Numbered from the stretch's first letter, positions 8,319-18,027 are shown. The stretch is 64,000 nucleotides of DNA from Allocoprobacillus halotolerans (GCF_024399475.1 NZ_CP101620.1:2523608-2587607), one strand, 5' to 3'. Notes: generated by a model not told the origin, from the sequence alone. Numbers and translations are program-made.

Positions 8319-8963
8319 TTAATGTATAAGACGTTTTTGATGTTTAAACATCAATAATAAATATGTACAAACAAAACCACCAATTAAACCAGATAAATGA
8401 CCAGATAGAGAAATAGATGGAACAAGAAATGAAATGACTAACATCAATACGATATTAGGAGCCAATTGTTTAAAAATATCCATATAAACATATCGATAAT
8501 GAAGCGCTAATGCCCCTAAAGCTCCAATCAAGCCAAATATCACTCCACTAATTCCACCACTAACAACATTCGCTCCCTGCCCTGTTAACATGTAGAAAAG
8601 ATATGGCAATCCTGTAGTTGATAAAGCACTCACAGCAATTAAAATTAAGTATTTTTGAATACCCAATGATTTTTCAATAAACATTCCCAAGCCATATAAA
8701 GAATAACAGTTCATGGCAAGATGAAGAAAACCAAAGTGAATAAAATTAGCTGTGATAAAACGATAATATTCATGTGTGATAACCATATAAATAGGATTAA
8801 ATCCACCAAAATATAAACCTTCTAATGCATCCATTTCTTCACCAAATAAAAAGAAACTAATCAAATAAACAATCACACATATAACAATTAATGAAATTGT
8901 TATCGGATATTTTTTATATTTCCATAAAAAGCGATTTAACATATTACTCATCCAAGAATTCAT
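8319..8963 (-). CDS. Rhomboid family intramembrane serine protease
   Basis: A 214-residue membrane protein with six predicted transmembrane segments. The rhomboid catalytic pair is visible: serine in SGGISGVIFG (about residue 136) and histidine in LSGHLSGLIGGF (about residue 188). The supporting HFGFLHLAMNCYSLYGLG segment supplies the conserved His and Asn. The short cytosolic N-terminus lacks any extra domain. The start overlaps the dprA stop by 20 bases (or 8 if the second ATG is used). A second, broken rhomboid gene lies at 42781-43334. Confidence 0.92.
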   Translation of the reverse strand: MNSWMSNMLNRFLWKYKKYPITISLIVICVIVYLISFFLFGEEMDALEGLYFGGFNPIYMVITHEYYRFITANFIHFGFLHLAMNCYSLYGLGMFIEKSLGIQKYLILIAVSALSTTGLPYLFYMLTGQGANVVSGGISGVIFGLIGALGALALHYRYVYMDIFKQLAPNIVLMLVISFLVPSISLSGHLSGLIGGFVCTYLLLMFKHQKRLIH

Positions 8964-9939
8964 AGATAGACATTTGATCTATCAGAACTTCTTCTACCTC
9001 CTTAACCACTTCATTTTTTTCAATAATCTGATCAAGCGTCAACAATGATAAAATATCATCATAATTCATTTTAATAGCTCCCATTTCTAACAAACGAATA
9101 TTTCCACCATAGCGGCTATCATCCAAAACCATTTGTTTAGTCCAATGATAATGGAAATTTTGAATCGTTGTAAACCAAACAGCCCCACTATTAATATGTG
9201 TTGCTGTAATAATTTGAACATCACTTAAGCCACAAACATAAATATTACGATCCAAAGCATTTGTAACATTAAAATACGCAAAAGGATCAACAGCACTTAA
9301 CAATAACATACGTCCATCCTTAATATACTTAGAAAAAGATTTTTTCTTATCAAACATATGATCACTTACAAAACAAACGGCCTGACCTCCTAAATTTAAA
9401 AACGTTTTTAAAGCATAGGCATCTGTTCCTTTGGTTCCATTAGCAACCAGTACTTTTTCTTCATCATAAATCTTTGTGACTATATTTTTTGTATATGTGT
9501 TTAATCTTTTTTCAAGTTCTTGTGGTCCCACAACCGAAACCATATGATGCTCAGTCAACGACATATTCCCAACATAATATAAATATAAAGGCGCACGTTT
9601 TTTCAAGGTTGTAGCCAAAACTTTTGGATAATTTTCTTCATATTTAGTTGTGATAAAAATACCTTCATTTTCCAAATTAGCCAACGCAAATAACAAGTCA
9701 TTAAGAGTTGTTAAACGTGCTATCATTTTATAAGCAATATATTCTTCTATTCCTAATATATCAATTAATGTATCTTTATTCATTCCAAATAATTTAGACG
9801 GCGTTTTTTTTGATGAACTCCTTAATTTGCGTTCAACATTATACCATTCATCTTGTGAAAGAGGTGCCGTATTATCTACAACTAAATCACCACAAAATAA
9901 AAGAACAGCTAAGCTATCTAAATTCAACTGTATTTTCAT
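8944..9939 (-). CDS. Divergent DprA-like DNA-processing protein
   Basis: A 331-residue protein resembling DprA/Smf, which loads RecA on incoming single-stranded DNA during transformation. The Rossmann-like core is recognisable by order: YPKVLATTLKKRAPLYLYYVGN, SVVGPQELEKR where most DprA have a GSR motif, VLVANGTKGTDAYALKTFLNLGG, and a late NSGAVWFTT. The GSR is replaced by GPQ and the RNRIIAGLS-type segment reads TNALDRNIYVCGLS, so DNA binding may be altered or lost. The ATG at 9939 is preferred over the GTG 15 bases upstream because AGGTGG precedes it closely. It heads an operon with the rhomboid gene. Confidence 0.7.
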   Translation of the reverse strand: MKIQLNLDSLAVLLFCGDLVVDNTAPLSQDEWYNVERKLRSSSKKTPSKLFGMNKDTLIDILGIEEYIAYKMIARLTTLNDLLFALANLENEGIFITTKYEENYPKVLATTLKKRAPLYLYYVGNMSLTEHHMVSVVGPQELEKRLNTYTKNIVTKIYDEEKVLVANGTKGTDAYALKTFLNLGGQAVCFVSDHMFDKKKSFSKYIKDGRMLLLSAVDPFAYFNVTNALDRNIYVCGLSDVQIITATHINSGAVWFTTIQNFHYHWTKQMVLDDSRYGGNIRLLEMGAIKMNYDDILSLLTLDQIIEKNEVVKEVEEVLIDQMSIYEFLDE

Positions 9940-9963
9940 CAATACCACCTGCACTTTGAAATT

Positions 9964-9992
9964 ATTATATCATAGTTAGTGTGATACGTCGA
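9964..9992 (-). promoter_or_regulatory. Promoter of the dprA-like operon
   Basis: Extended -10 TGATATAAT (9972-9964) with a weak TCGACG -35 17 bases upstream (9992-9987). The -35 lies only 3 bases from the 3' end of the group II intron. Confidence 0.55.
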
Positions 9993-9997
9993 TAATC

Positions 9998-10078
9998 GAG
10001 TAGGAGAAAATAAATAATTTTATATTTATTTTCGACCTCTCACACCACCGTACGTGCCGTTCGGCATACGGCGGCTTA
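9998..10078 (-). ncRNA. Group II intron domains V and VI
   Basis: Domain V is at about 10076-10041: the AGC triad, then CCGCCGTATGCC pairing across GAA with the GGCACGTACGGTGG segment. Domain VI follows: a GAAAATAAATA/TATTTATTTTC helix at about 10027-10005 and the CCTACTCGAT end. These are the catalytic heart and branch-point helix of the ribozyme. Confidence 0.8.
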
Positions 10079-10081
10079 AAT

Positions 10082-11398
10082 CTATACTGAAATATGTTTT
10101 AACTGATATTGGGCTACCATTGATGGTAGTCCTTTTCTATATAATAAATCATTAGTTATTCTTGTTTGAAGAAATGTACTTGCACATCTTGCATATGATT
10201 TTCGACTGTTTGCCCAAGTTTTAGCTTGCCATGGTAATGCCCCTAACTTTCTTAGTTGCTTTTCTCTATTCCCTATGGTTTTCCATTTCTTCCATAAGTA
10301 CATACGTATCCTAAATCTTATTTGTGCATCTAGTTTTCTACAGACTTTTATAAAATTTCCAATACGGTAATAGTTAATCCACCCATTTACAAGTTGTCTT
10401 ATCTTAAGTATTCTATATTCCCACGATACTGACCAACTTCTATTTGTTAGTTTCTTTAGTTTTGTTTGCAGTGTTGCGATAGATTTCTCATGTGGTTTTG
10501 CTTTCCACATAGATGAAAAAGAGTCATAATAGAATCCAAATCCTAGATATTTAATATCATTAGGTTTGGAAACTTTACTTTTAGTCATATTTACTTTAAG
10601 TCCTAGTTTCTTTTCTATGAATTTACTAATGTTTTCCATTACTCTATCGGCGGCTTTACTGCTACCCACTAATATAATACAATCATCTGCATATCGTGTG
10701 AATCTTAGTCCTCGTGCTTCCATTTCCTTATCTAGTTCATTGAGAACTATGTTACTGAGTAGCGGACTTAGATTTCCACCTTGTGGTGTTCCTACGACTG
10801 ACTCTTTATATTCATTATCAATCATAATCCCGCTTACTAGATATTTCCTAATTAGGGATACTATTTCTCCACTCTTTACATCTTTCATGACAAGTGAAAT
10901 AAGTTTATCATGATTAACTGTATCAAAGAACTTTTCTAGGTCTATATCTACTATCCACTGATAGCCTTCATTCATATATTCCAATGCTTTGATGATTGCC
11001 ATTTCGCAACATCTATTTGGTCTAAATCCAAAACTATTGTCACTGAATATTGGTTCATAGATAGGTATTAACACTTGGGCTATGGCTTGTTGGACAAATC
11101 TATCAAGTACTGTTGGCACTCCTAGATTTCGTATTCCGCCATCGGGTTTGGGTATTTCTACTCTTCTCACAGGTTGTGGCTTATATGTCTTGTTTCGTAT
11201 ACTGTCCTTAATTTCTTCTAGATGTTTATCTAAATAGTCTTTAAGTTCAGCTACTTCCATTCCATCTACTCCACTTGCACCTTTGTTTCGTTTGACTTGT
11301 GTAAATGCTAGTTCTAGATTAGTATCACTAAGCATTTCCTCAAGCAATGTGTTATCAGTTTTCATATTTTCGTTACCTCCATTTCTTTCGCTATCCAT
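10082..11398 (-). CDS. ltrA: Group II intron reverse transcriptase/maturase
   Basis: A 438-residue reverse transcriptase with maturase (X) domain that aids intron splicing and retrohoming. RT motifs are seen in order: KGASGVDGM, RRVEIPKPDGGIRNLGVP, SFGFRPNR, VDIDLEKFFDTVNHD, GTPQGGNLSPLLSN and the catalytic RYADDCIIL, then the thumb/X region. The C-terminus (RKGLPSMVAQYQL) ends without an HNH endonuclease. The ATG at 11398 follows AAGGTGAG; a second ATG at 11365 follows GGAGG, so either start may be used. Base composition is less AT-biased than the neighbours, as expected for a mobile element. Confidence 0.95.
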   Translation of the reverse strand: MDSERNGGNENMKTDNTLLEEMLSDTNLELAFTQVKRNKGASGVDGMEVAELKDYLDKHLEEIKDSIRNKTYKPQPVRRVEIPKPDGGIRNLGVPTVLDRFVQQAIAQVLIPIYEPIFSDNSFGFRPNRCCEMAIIKALEYMNEGYQWIVDIDLEKFFDTVNHDKLISLVMKDVKSGEIVSLIRKYLVSGIMIDNEYKESVVGTPQGGNLSPLLSNIVLNELDKEMEARGLRFTRYADDCIILVGSSKAADRVMENISKFIEKKLGLKVNMTKSKVSKPNDIKYLGFGFYYDSFSSMWKAKPHEKSIATLQTKLKKLTNRSWSVSWEYRILKIRQLVNGWINYYRIGNFIKVCRKLDAQIRFRIRMYLWKKWKTIGNREKQLRKLGALPWQAKTWANSRKSYARCASTFLQTRITNDLLYRKGLPSMVAQYQLKHISV

Positions 11399-11884
11399 TA
11401 TACTCACCTTCCCTACATTCTTCTTTCGGGTCTTCTAGTGTACTCGTCTATCTCCACGGTTTCGTATAATGAAATCAATTCAAAATTCAATAACTGATAG
11501 ATTTATTCAGTCCTTCGCTCCATGACCATTACAGTCACTTCCTTACTACTACGACTTCTGCTGACTTCTCACTATTCGTTGTTACTGCTGTATCGCTAGT
11601 GAGACCTCCCGGGATAAGGTCATATCTCTTTCCTCCCATATATCCGCCACATTTACATATAATAGTCCTATTCCGCAACCTCTTATGACTTCGTGTTGTT
11701 TTGCACACTTGTCCCTATTATATGCCTGATGTGATTCGTGTTCCTCGGACCAGGACTTTGCCTCCATCTTCTTTCAGATTCCATCTCACGATAGACACCC
11801 TTGATATTGGCTAGTGGTTGGCAGTTGCGACATCGCCCCCACAGTGGACTTTCACCACCTAGATATATGCCATGCCCGGCATAC

Positions 11885-11910
11885 AAAAAAGGTATGATAA
11901 TCATCATACC
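11885..11910 (-). terminator. Terminator of ppdK, target of the group II intron
   Basis: Minus strand GGTATGAT (11910-11903) pairs with ATCATACC (11898-11891), loop 4, then six T (11890-11885). The intron begins at the next base. Confidence 0.9.
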
Positions 11911-11921
11911 TTTATTGCAAA

Positions 11922-14558
11922 TTATTCAATTCCCATTTTTTCTTTAACAGCAGCTTGAGCAGCAGCTAAACGTGCTAATGGCACACGGAATGGAGAACAT
12001 GAAACATAAGTTAATCCTAATTTATGGCAGAATTCAACAGTTGAAGCTTCTCCACCATGTTCACCACAGATACCAAGCTTGATGTCTGGACGAGTTTTAC
12101 GACCTTTTTCAATGGCAATTTTCATTAATTCACCAACACCTTCTTGGTCAACTTTAGCAAATGGATCAGATTCGAAAATTTGTTTACTATAATAATCACC
12201 TAAGAATTTAGCTGCATCATCACGGCTGAATCCATAAGTCATTTGAGTTAAGTCGTTTGTTCCAAAGCTAAAGAATTCAGCTTCTTCAGCAATTTTATCA
12301 GCAGTTAATGCAGCTCTAGGAATTTCAATCATTGTACCAACTTTATATGGTAATTCAACACCAGCTTCTGCAATAATCTTATCTGCTGTATCACATACAA
12401 CTTTCTTTACATATTTTAATTCATGAATATCTCCTACAAGAGGAATCATGATTTCTGGAACAACATTTTGTCCTTCTTTATTAACAGCAATTGCAGCTTC
12501 AATAACAGCTCTTGTTTGCATTTCAGCAATTTCAGGATATGTTACAGCTAAACGGCAACCTCTATGACCCATCATTGGGTTAAATTCTTTTAATGATTCA
12601 ACACGTGCTTTTAAAGCATCGAAAGTCATTCCTAAGCTTTCAGCAAGTGGTTTAATTTCTTCATCAGTATGTGGTAAGAATTCATGTAAAGGTGGATCCA
12701 AGAAACGAATTGTTACTGGATAGATTTCCATAGCTTTAAATAATTCTTTAAAGTCACTTCTTTGATAAGGTAAAATCTTTTCAAGTGCTTCTCTTCTTGC
12801 TTCTTCTGTTTCAGCAGTAATCATACGTCTAAAGTTGAAAATTCTTTCTTCTTCAAAGAACATATGTTCTGTTCTACAAAGACCAATACCTTCAGCCCCG
12901 AATTTACGAGCTTGTAAAGCATCTCTAGGTGTATCAGCATTTGTACGTACTTGTAATTTACGTGCTTCATCAGCCCATTCCATAAATGTTTCAAAGTCAC
13001 CACTAATTTCAGGTTCAACAGTTTTGATTTGTTCACCATAAACATTACCAGTGCTTCCATCTAATGACATATAGTCACCTTCATGATATTGTTTACCATC
13101 AGGTGTAGTTAAAATTTTGTTTTCTTCATCAATTTTTAATGAACCGCATCCACATACGCAGCAAGTTCCCATACCTCTAGCAACAACCGCAGCATGTGAT
13201 GTCATACCACCACGAATAGTTAAGATGCCATGTGCAATGTTCATACCTTCAATATCTTCTGGTGAAGTTTCAAGACGAACCAACAAGATATCTTGAACAC
13301 CATTTTTAGATGCTTCAATAACATCTTCAGCAGTAAAGTAAATACGTCCAGTTGCAGCACCAGGTGAAGCAGCTAAACCAGTTGCTACGACATGTGCACA
13401 ACGTAATGATACATCATCAAAGTTAGGATGTAATAATTGATCTAATTGTTTTGGTTCAACTTTTAATAATGCTTCTTCTTTTGAAATCATTCCTTCGTTA
13501 ACTAAATCAACAGCAATCTTTAATGCTGCAGCAGCAGTTCTTTTTCCGTTACGAGTTTGAAGCATGAATAATTTACCATCTTCAATTGTAAATTCCATAT
13601 CTTGCATATCTTTATAATGATCTTCAAGAATTTTATTGATTTTTACGAATTGATCATAACAATCAGGCATAACGTCTTTTAATGTATCAATTGTTTGAGG
13701 TGTACGAATACCAGCAACAACGTCTTCACCTTGAGCGTTCATTAAGTATTCACCATATAATTTATTTTCACCAGTAGCTGGGTTTCTTGTAAAGGCAACA
13801 CCTGTACCAGAAGTTTCACCACGGTTACCATAAACCATTTCCTGAACGTTAACAGCTGTTCCCCAGCTTCCAGGAATATCATTTAAACGTCTATAAGTAA
13901 TCGCACGATCATTATTCCATGATCTAAATACAGCTTTGATAGCTTCCATCATTTGAACTTTAGGATCTTGAGGGAAATCTACACCAGCGTGTTTTTTATA
14001 TTCCCCTTTATAAATTTCAACAACTTCTTGTAAATCTTCAGCTGTTAAATCAGTATCAAATTCAACACCTTTTTCTTCTTTAACTTTATCAAACATACGT
14101 TCAAATGAGCTTTTTGGGAACCCCATAACAACATCAGCAAACATTTGAATAAAACGACGATAACTGTCATAAACAAAACGAGGGTTTTGAGTAGCTTCAG
14201 TAAATCCTTTAGCCACTTCATCATTCATCCCTAAATTTAAAACTGTATCCATCATACCAGGCATTGAAGCTCTTGCTCCAGAACGTACAGAAACAAGTAA
14301 TGGATTTTGAGCATCACCCATTGTCTTTCCTGTGATCTTTTCTAATTCAGCAAGTTTTTCATAAACTTGGTCTTCAATTTCTTTACTAATCATTTTTCCG
14401 TCTTCATAATATTTAGTACAAGCTTCAGTTGTAACAGTAAAACCTTGAGGTACTGGTAAACCAATATGTGTCATTTCTGCTAAGTTAGCCCCTTTACCAC
14501 CAAGTAAGTTACGCATGTCTTTATTACCTTCACTAAATAAATAGACATATTTTTTCAT
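11922..14558 (-). CDS. ppdK: Pyruvate, phosphate dikinase
   Basis: Full-length 878-residue enzyme interconverting pyruvate + ATP + Pi and PEP + AMP + PPi. In anaerobic Firmicutes it often runs in the glycolytic direction with PPi. Seen: N-terminal nucleotide-binding domain (LLGGKGANLAEMTHIGLPVP, SVRSGARASMPGMMDTVLNLG), the phosphohistidine swivel motif GGMTSHAAVVARGMG near residue 450, and the C-terminal PEP/pyruvate barrel with EGIGLCRTEHMFF, FGTNDLTQMTYGFSRDD and the catalytic-loop CGEHGG. A strong AGGAGG precedes the ATG. It has its own promoter with a cre-like site and its own terminator, so it is monocistronic. Confidence 0.98.
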   Translation of the reverse strand: MKKYVYLFSEGNKDMRNLLGGKGANLAEMTHIGLPVPQGFTVTTEACTKYYEDGKMISKEIEDQVYEKLAELEKITGKTMGDAQNPLLVSVRSGARASMPGMMDTVLNLGMNDEVAKGFTEATQNPRFVYDSYRRFIQMFADVVMGFPKSSFERMFDKVKEEKGVEFDTDLTAEDLQEVVEIYKGEYKKHAGVDFPQDPKVQMMEAIKAVFRSWNNDRAITYRRLNDIPGSWGTAVNVQEMVYGNRGETSGTGVAFTRNPATGENKLYGEYLMNAQGEDVVAGIRTPQTIDTLKDVMPDCYDQFVKINKILEDHYKDMQDMEFTIEDGKLFMLQTRNGKRTAAAALKIAVDLVNEGMISKEEALLKVEPKQLDQLLHPNFDDVSLRCAHVVATGLAASPGAATGRIYFTAEDVIEASKNGVQDILLVRLETSPEDIEGMNIAHGILTIRGGMTSHAAVVARGMGTCCVCGCGSLKIDEENKILTTPDGKQYHEGDYMSLDGSTGNVYGEQIKTVEPEISGDFETFMEWADEARKLQVRTNADTPRDALQARKFGAEGIGLCRTEHMFFEEERIFNFRRMITAETEEARREALEKILPYQRSDFKELFKAMEIYPVTIRFLDPPLHEFLPHTDEEIKPLAESLGMTFDALKARVESLKEFNPMMGHRGCRLAVTYPEIAEMQTRAVIEAAIAVNKEGQNVVPEIMIPLVGDIHELKYVKKVVCDTADKIIAEAGVELPYKVGTMIEIPRAALTADKIAEEAEFFSFGTNDLTQMTYGFSRDDAAKFLGDYYSKQIFESDPFAKVDQEGVGELMKIAIEKGRKTRPDIKLGICGEHGGEASTVEFCHKLGLTYVSCSPFRVPLARLAAAQAAVKEKMGIE

Positions 14559-14588
14559 ATAACTTCCTCCTTTGTTAATACTTCACAT

Positions 14589-14618
14589 ATTATACACTAT
14601 GTGAGTGCTTACATTCAA
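14589..14618 (-). promoter_or_regulatory. ppdK promoter
   Basis: TTGAAT -35 (14618-14613), 18-base spacer and TATAAT -10 (14594-14589), about 30 bases upstream of the ATG. Confidence 0.7.
14599..14614. promoter_or_regulatory. cre-like catabolite operator in the ppdK promoter
   Basis: Minus strand ATGTAAGCACTCACAT fits the CcpA consensus WTGNAANCGNWNNCAW at all but one defined position (A for the central G). It fills the spacer between -35 and -10, where a bound repressor would block transcription. CcpA itself is not in the window. Confidence 0.5.
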
Positions 14619-14636
14619 TAAAAAAATGAAGAAATT

Positions 14637-14675
14637 CAAAAAAGTGATATTGCCTTCTTTTATGCAATATCACCC
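14637..14675 (-). terminator. Terminator of the DEAD-box helicase gene, or of upstream antisense transcription
   Basis: GTGATATTGC (14644-14653) pairs with GCAATATCAC (14664-14673), loop 10, flanked by A and T runs on both sides. It lies between the helicase stop (14710) and the ppdK promoter, both read on the minus strand. Confidence 0.85.
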
Positions 14676-14709
14676 TTTTTTGTATTTTAATTGATTTATT
14701 CATCATTTT

Positions 14710-16270
14710 TTATTCTTCTTGAGCCAATTCCAAACGTACACGTCTTCCTTTTATTTTTTGATTATAACAATAATCAAGCACTTGTTTGGCAGCAGTAGGC
14801 GTTAAATTAACAAACGTAAACTTTCTTTTAATTGTAATATCTCCAATATCTTTTTTAGAAATTTGAGCATAGCGAATAAAAAACTCAATAATATCTTTAA
14901 CATTCACTTTATCCATTGAGCCCACACTCATAAATAAACGTTGTTCTGTTTTATTTATATCATCCATTTCCTGATAATCATAACCAATACGCTGTGAATA
15001 GCACATCGCAAGTAAAGCAGCTAAAGCATCATTTTTCATATGCGAAGGAATATCTTTAGCAATCTTTTGAAAAGGCTCCAGATGTCCTTTCAACATTTTC
15101 TCTTGCACATCAAATAAAAGTTCTTTCATTTTTTGATTAAAAATATCCTCAATGGCTGGAATATCTAATTTTTCAATATGACTATGTGTATGCTTTTCAA
15201 TGGCTTTTAAGAAATTCTTTTCACGAGGTGTGATAATTGAATAAGCTTCCCTTTTTTGTTAGCACGTCCAGTTCTTCCAATACGATGAATGTAAAGTTCT
15301 TCCTCTTGAGGTAATTCATAGTTAATGACATGAGAAATATTATCAACATCAATCCCTCTCGCTGCCACATCAGTCGCTACTAAATATTGAATCTGTCCTT
15401 TTTTAAATCTTTTTAATGTGTTCATTCTTTGATTCTGTGATAAATCACCATGCATTGCTTCAACATTATAATGTTTTTGTTGCATAGCAGCCACCACTTC
15501 ATCTACAGAACGTTTTGTTTTACAGAAAATAATCGCATTATCCATTTCACGTGAATCCAAAATACGACACAACACTTCAAAACGACGATTGAGTTTGGTT
15601 TCAAAATAATATTGTGAAACAGTCGAAGCAGTCATTGTTTTAGCTTTAATTTGAATATGCTGATAATCTTCCTGCATATAAAAACTAGCAATCTTTTTAA
15701 TATCATTTGGCATTGTTGCTGAAAACAAAACAGTGTGTCTTTGCTCAGGAACAGTTTGCAATATAGTTTCAATATCATCAATGAATCCCATATTCAACAT
15801 TTCGTCAGCCTCATCTAAAACAAGCCATTCAACACAATCTAACTTTAATACTTTACGACGCATTAAATCTAAAACACGTCCTGGTGTTCCAACCACGATA
15901 TTTGCACCTTTTTTAAGGTACGAATCTGTTTTTCAATTTCACTTCCACCATAAACACTCACAATTGATAAATTCGTATATTTTCCAATACGTCTTAATTC
16001 CTCATCAATCTGCAAAGCCAATTCACGTGTTGGTGATAAAATTAAAGCTTGAACATCTTTATTATGCTTTTCAATGCATGAAAGCAAAACACTTCCAAAT
16101 GCTAATGTTTTTCCCGTACCTGTTTGTGCCTGACCAATAATATCATGTCCTTCTAATAAAACTGGAATAGCTTTTTCTTGAATAGGTGAAGGAATAACAT
16201 AACCCATCATTTCAATTCCCTGTAAGACTTGTTTTGATAAACCTAAATCATAAAAAGTTTTTTGTTGCAT
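14710..16270 (-). CDS. DEAD-box ATP-dependent RNA helicase (two frameshifts)
   Basis: RNA helicase of about 520 residues of the DeaD/CshA group that unwinds structured RNA in ribosome assembly and mRNA decay. Motifs are in order: Q motif (PSPIQEKAIPVLLEGHD), AQTGTGKT, PTRELALQ, GTPGR, DEAD (VLDEADEMLNMGF), SAT, then the second RecA domain with ATDVAARGID and HRIGRTGRA. The C-terminal 70 residues resemble the DbpA-type RNA-binding domain (RFTFVNL-like KFTFVNLTPTAAKQVLDYCYNQ). The reading is cut at T6 (15909-15914) and at C3/T6 (15249-15257). One extra base in each restores a continuous protein, so sequencing error is likely. Confidence 0.9.
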
Positions 16271-16351
16271 ATAAACCTCTCTTTCATCTACTCTTCATTA
16301 CATTCACCTTCATTCGACAAAATCAAGGCAAACGTCATGCAAACTTTCAAA

Positions 16352-16389
16352 AGAAAAGTCAGGAAAAGATTTTCCCGACTGACTTTTCT
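16352..16389 (-). terminator. Terminator after folC
   Basis: AGAAAAGTCAG (16352-16362) pairs with CTGACTTTTCT (16379-16389). An inner GGAAAA/TTTTCC helix gives a long hairpin, with T-rich sequence after it on the minus strand. Confidence 0.8.
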
Positions 16390-16428
16390 AAAGGATAATA
16401 CCATACTCTTGTCAAAAACACAACTTTT

Positions 16429-18026
16429 TTATTTTATTTTCTTTGCATATTGTAAAATATAGGGCCTCACTTGTGCTAAAAAATAAAGTGAGCCTGTTAT
16501 AAAAACAACACCTTGATGCAAAAAAGCCTCGTCAATCGCTTGATGCCAATCTTTTTGAAGTTTAACCGGAAAATCTTCTGCCAGTTTTTCAACTGTCTGA
16601 GCACGGTAAAAATCAAACTCACAGACAGTAATATCATCCGTTAACTTTAATAATAATTCCATCATCGCATGAGTATCTTTATCTTTTAAAGCACTAAAAA
16701 TAATCTTAATATTTGAATACTTACGTGCTGATTGATAAAAAGCTTCCATGCCTTCTTTATTATGGGCACCGTCAATAATCATCAATGGCTGTTTACAAAC
16801 AATCTCAAAACGTCCAGCCCACATTGCCTCCTTCAAGCCATCTAATAATTGCTTATCACTAAAAGTCAAATAATCATATTCTTTTAAATACTCTAATATT
16901 TCTACTGCCAATGCACTGTTTTGACATTGATAAATAGCACTTGTCTGTAGAGTAATATGATGTCCTCGGTAATCATAAGTTAAAAAACCATCATGATTTT
17001 CAATATTTTGAATTTCTTGCACTTGTATCAATGGACTATGGTGCTGCTGACAAATATCTTCAAAGACATCTAGGCAAACTTGTTTTTTTCACCAGTTACA
17101 AAAGGTATCCCTTCTTTTACAATCCCTGCTTTTGTTCGTGCTATTTTTTCATATGTATCTCCTAAATAGTCAATATGATCCAATCCAATGTTAGTATTCG
17201 CACAAATCAAAGGAGAAACAATATTAGTTGCATCTAATTCGCCTCCCAATCCTACTTCAAAGATCGCAAAATCAACACGATGTTTTATAAAGAACATAAT
17301 TGCAATAAAAACTTCTATTTCAAACATAGATAATTCATATTCCAACCATAAATCCATATATCTATTTGCATAAGTAATAATTTCATCTTCTTGAATATGT
17401 TGATCATTGATACGCATAATTTCTAAACGTGTGACAAGAACCGGCGAAGTAAATGTAGCAACTTTATATCCTGCTTTTTGTAAAACAGATCGCATATAAT
17501 TTGTTGTTGATCCTTTTCCATTTGTTCCACCAATATGAATCGTCTTCAATAAAATTTGAGGAGTGCCCATATCTTGCATAAAATGTCGAAAATTATCCAA
17601 AGCATAAACACGCTGTTTTTGACTTGCAATAAAGTCATGGACTTGTTTATATTCAGTAAAACGTTTCATAATCTTATGATGATAAACAAGTTGATTATCT
17701 CTATCTGTCCTTTGAAAACCTAAAGATAGACATAACTCTTTCCACTGTACAAATGATTCAATATACAAATCATCCTGTGTTAATGTTATTGCCATATTTA
17801 TCAATTGTCTGGCAATATCAACTCGTTGATTTTGTATCCAGAAATAAACAATCTTTTTAAAATCATAAATTCCGATGGCTCCAACAAGTTTTTGATCAAA
17901 AGCCCCAATAAACAATATATCTTTATGATAAGAAGCCATCATGATGTCCATTGAAAACTTTTGGTCATCATTAAATAACTGAGCAAATTCTTTGATTTCA
18001 TGCCCTCTTAATACTCTTAATTCCAC
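16429..18026 (-). CDS. folC: Folylpolyglutamate/dihydrofolate synthase with N-terminal acetyltransferase-like extension (frameshifted at a T7 run)
   Basis: About 532 residues after adding one base in the T run at 17083-17089. From residue ~130 on it is FolC: the ATP loop IHIGGTNGKGSTTNYMRSVL, FEVGLGGELDATN, NIGLDHIDYLG, KAGIVKEG and, after the break, MIIDGAHNKEGMEAF. It adds glutamates to folates and makes dihydrofolate. FolC is normally about 430 residues; the first 120 or so here are extra and look like a GNAT fold (FIGAFDQKLVGAIGIYDFKK, ELCLSLGFQRTDRDNQLVYHHKIM). The GTG start at 18026 follows AAGGAG and comes 1 base after the darA stop; a hairpin lies further upstream. The acetyltransferase call is tentative. 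Confidence 0.85.
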
Positions 18027-18027
18027 A

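Larger units (their letters stand above)
9995..11884 (-). mobile_element. Group II intron, complete (class C-like by insertion site)
   Basis: About 1.89 kb mobile intron. The 5' end is placed at 11884 (GTATGCC...), immediately after the six-T tract of the ppdK terminator. The 3' end is placed near 9995, after domain VI ending CCTACTCGAT. The 5' region (11399-11884) holds the non-coding ribozyme domains, including the common GGTGGTGAAAGTCCAC segment. The maturase ORF lies in domain IV, and domains V and VI follow it. Insertion right behind a terminator hairpin and a maturase without an endonuclease domain are hallmarks of class C introns. Class assignment is by these features only; exact ends are inferred. 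It sits between ppdK and dprA without breaking either. Confidence 0.85.

Noticed and set aside
11582-11907. Two minus-strand frames of 61 and 74 codons between ppdK and the maturase
   Set aside because: They fall in the ribozyme 5' domains of the group II intron and one starts across the intron-terminator junction.
12821-13060. Frames in the opposite or shifted phase inside ppdK, clpB, gmk, livG and other genes
   Set aside because: Shadows of strongly coding genes, without ribosome sites or family matches.
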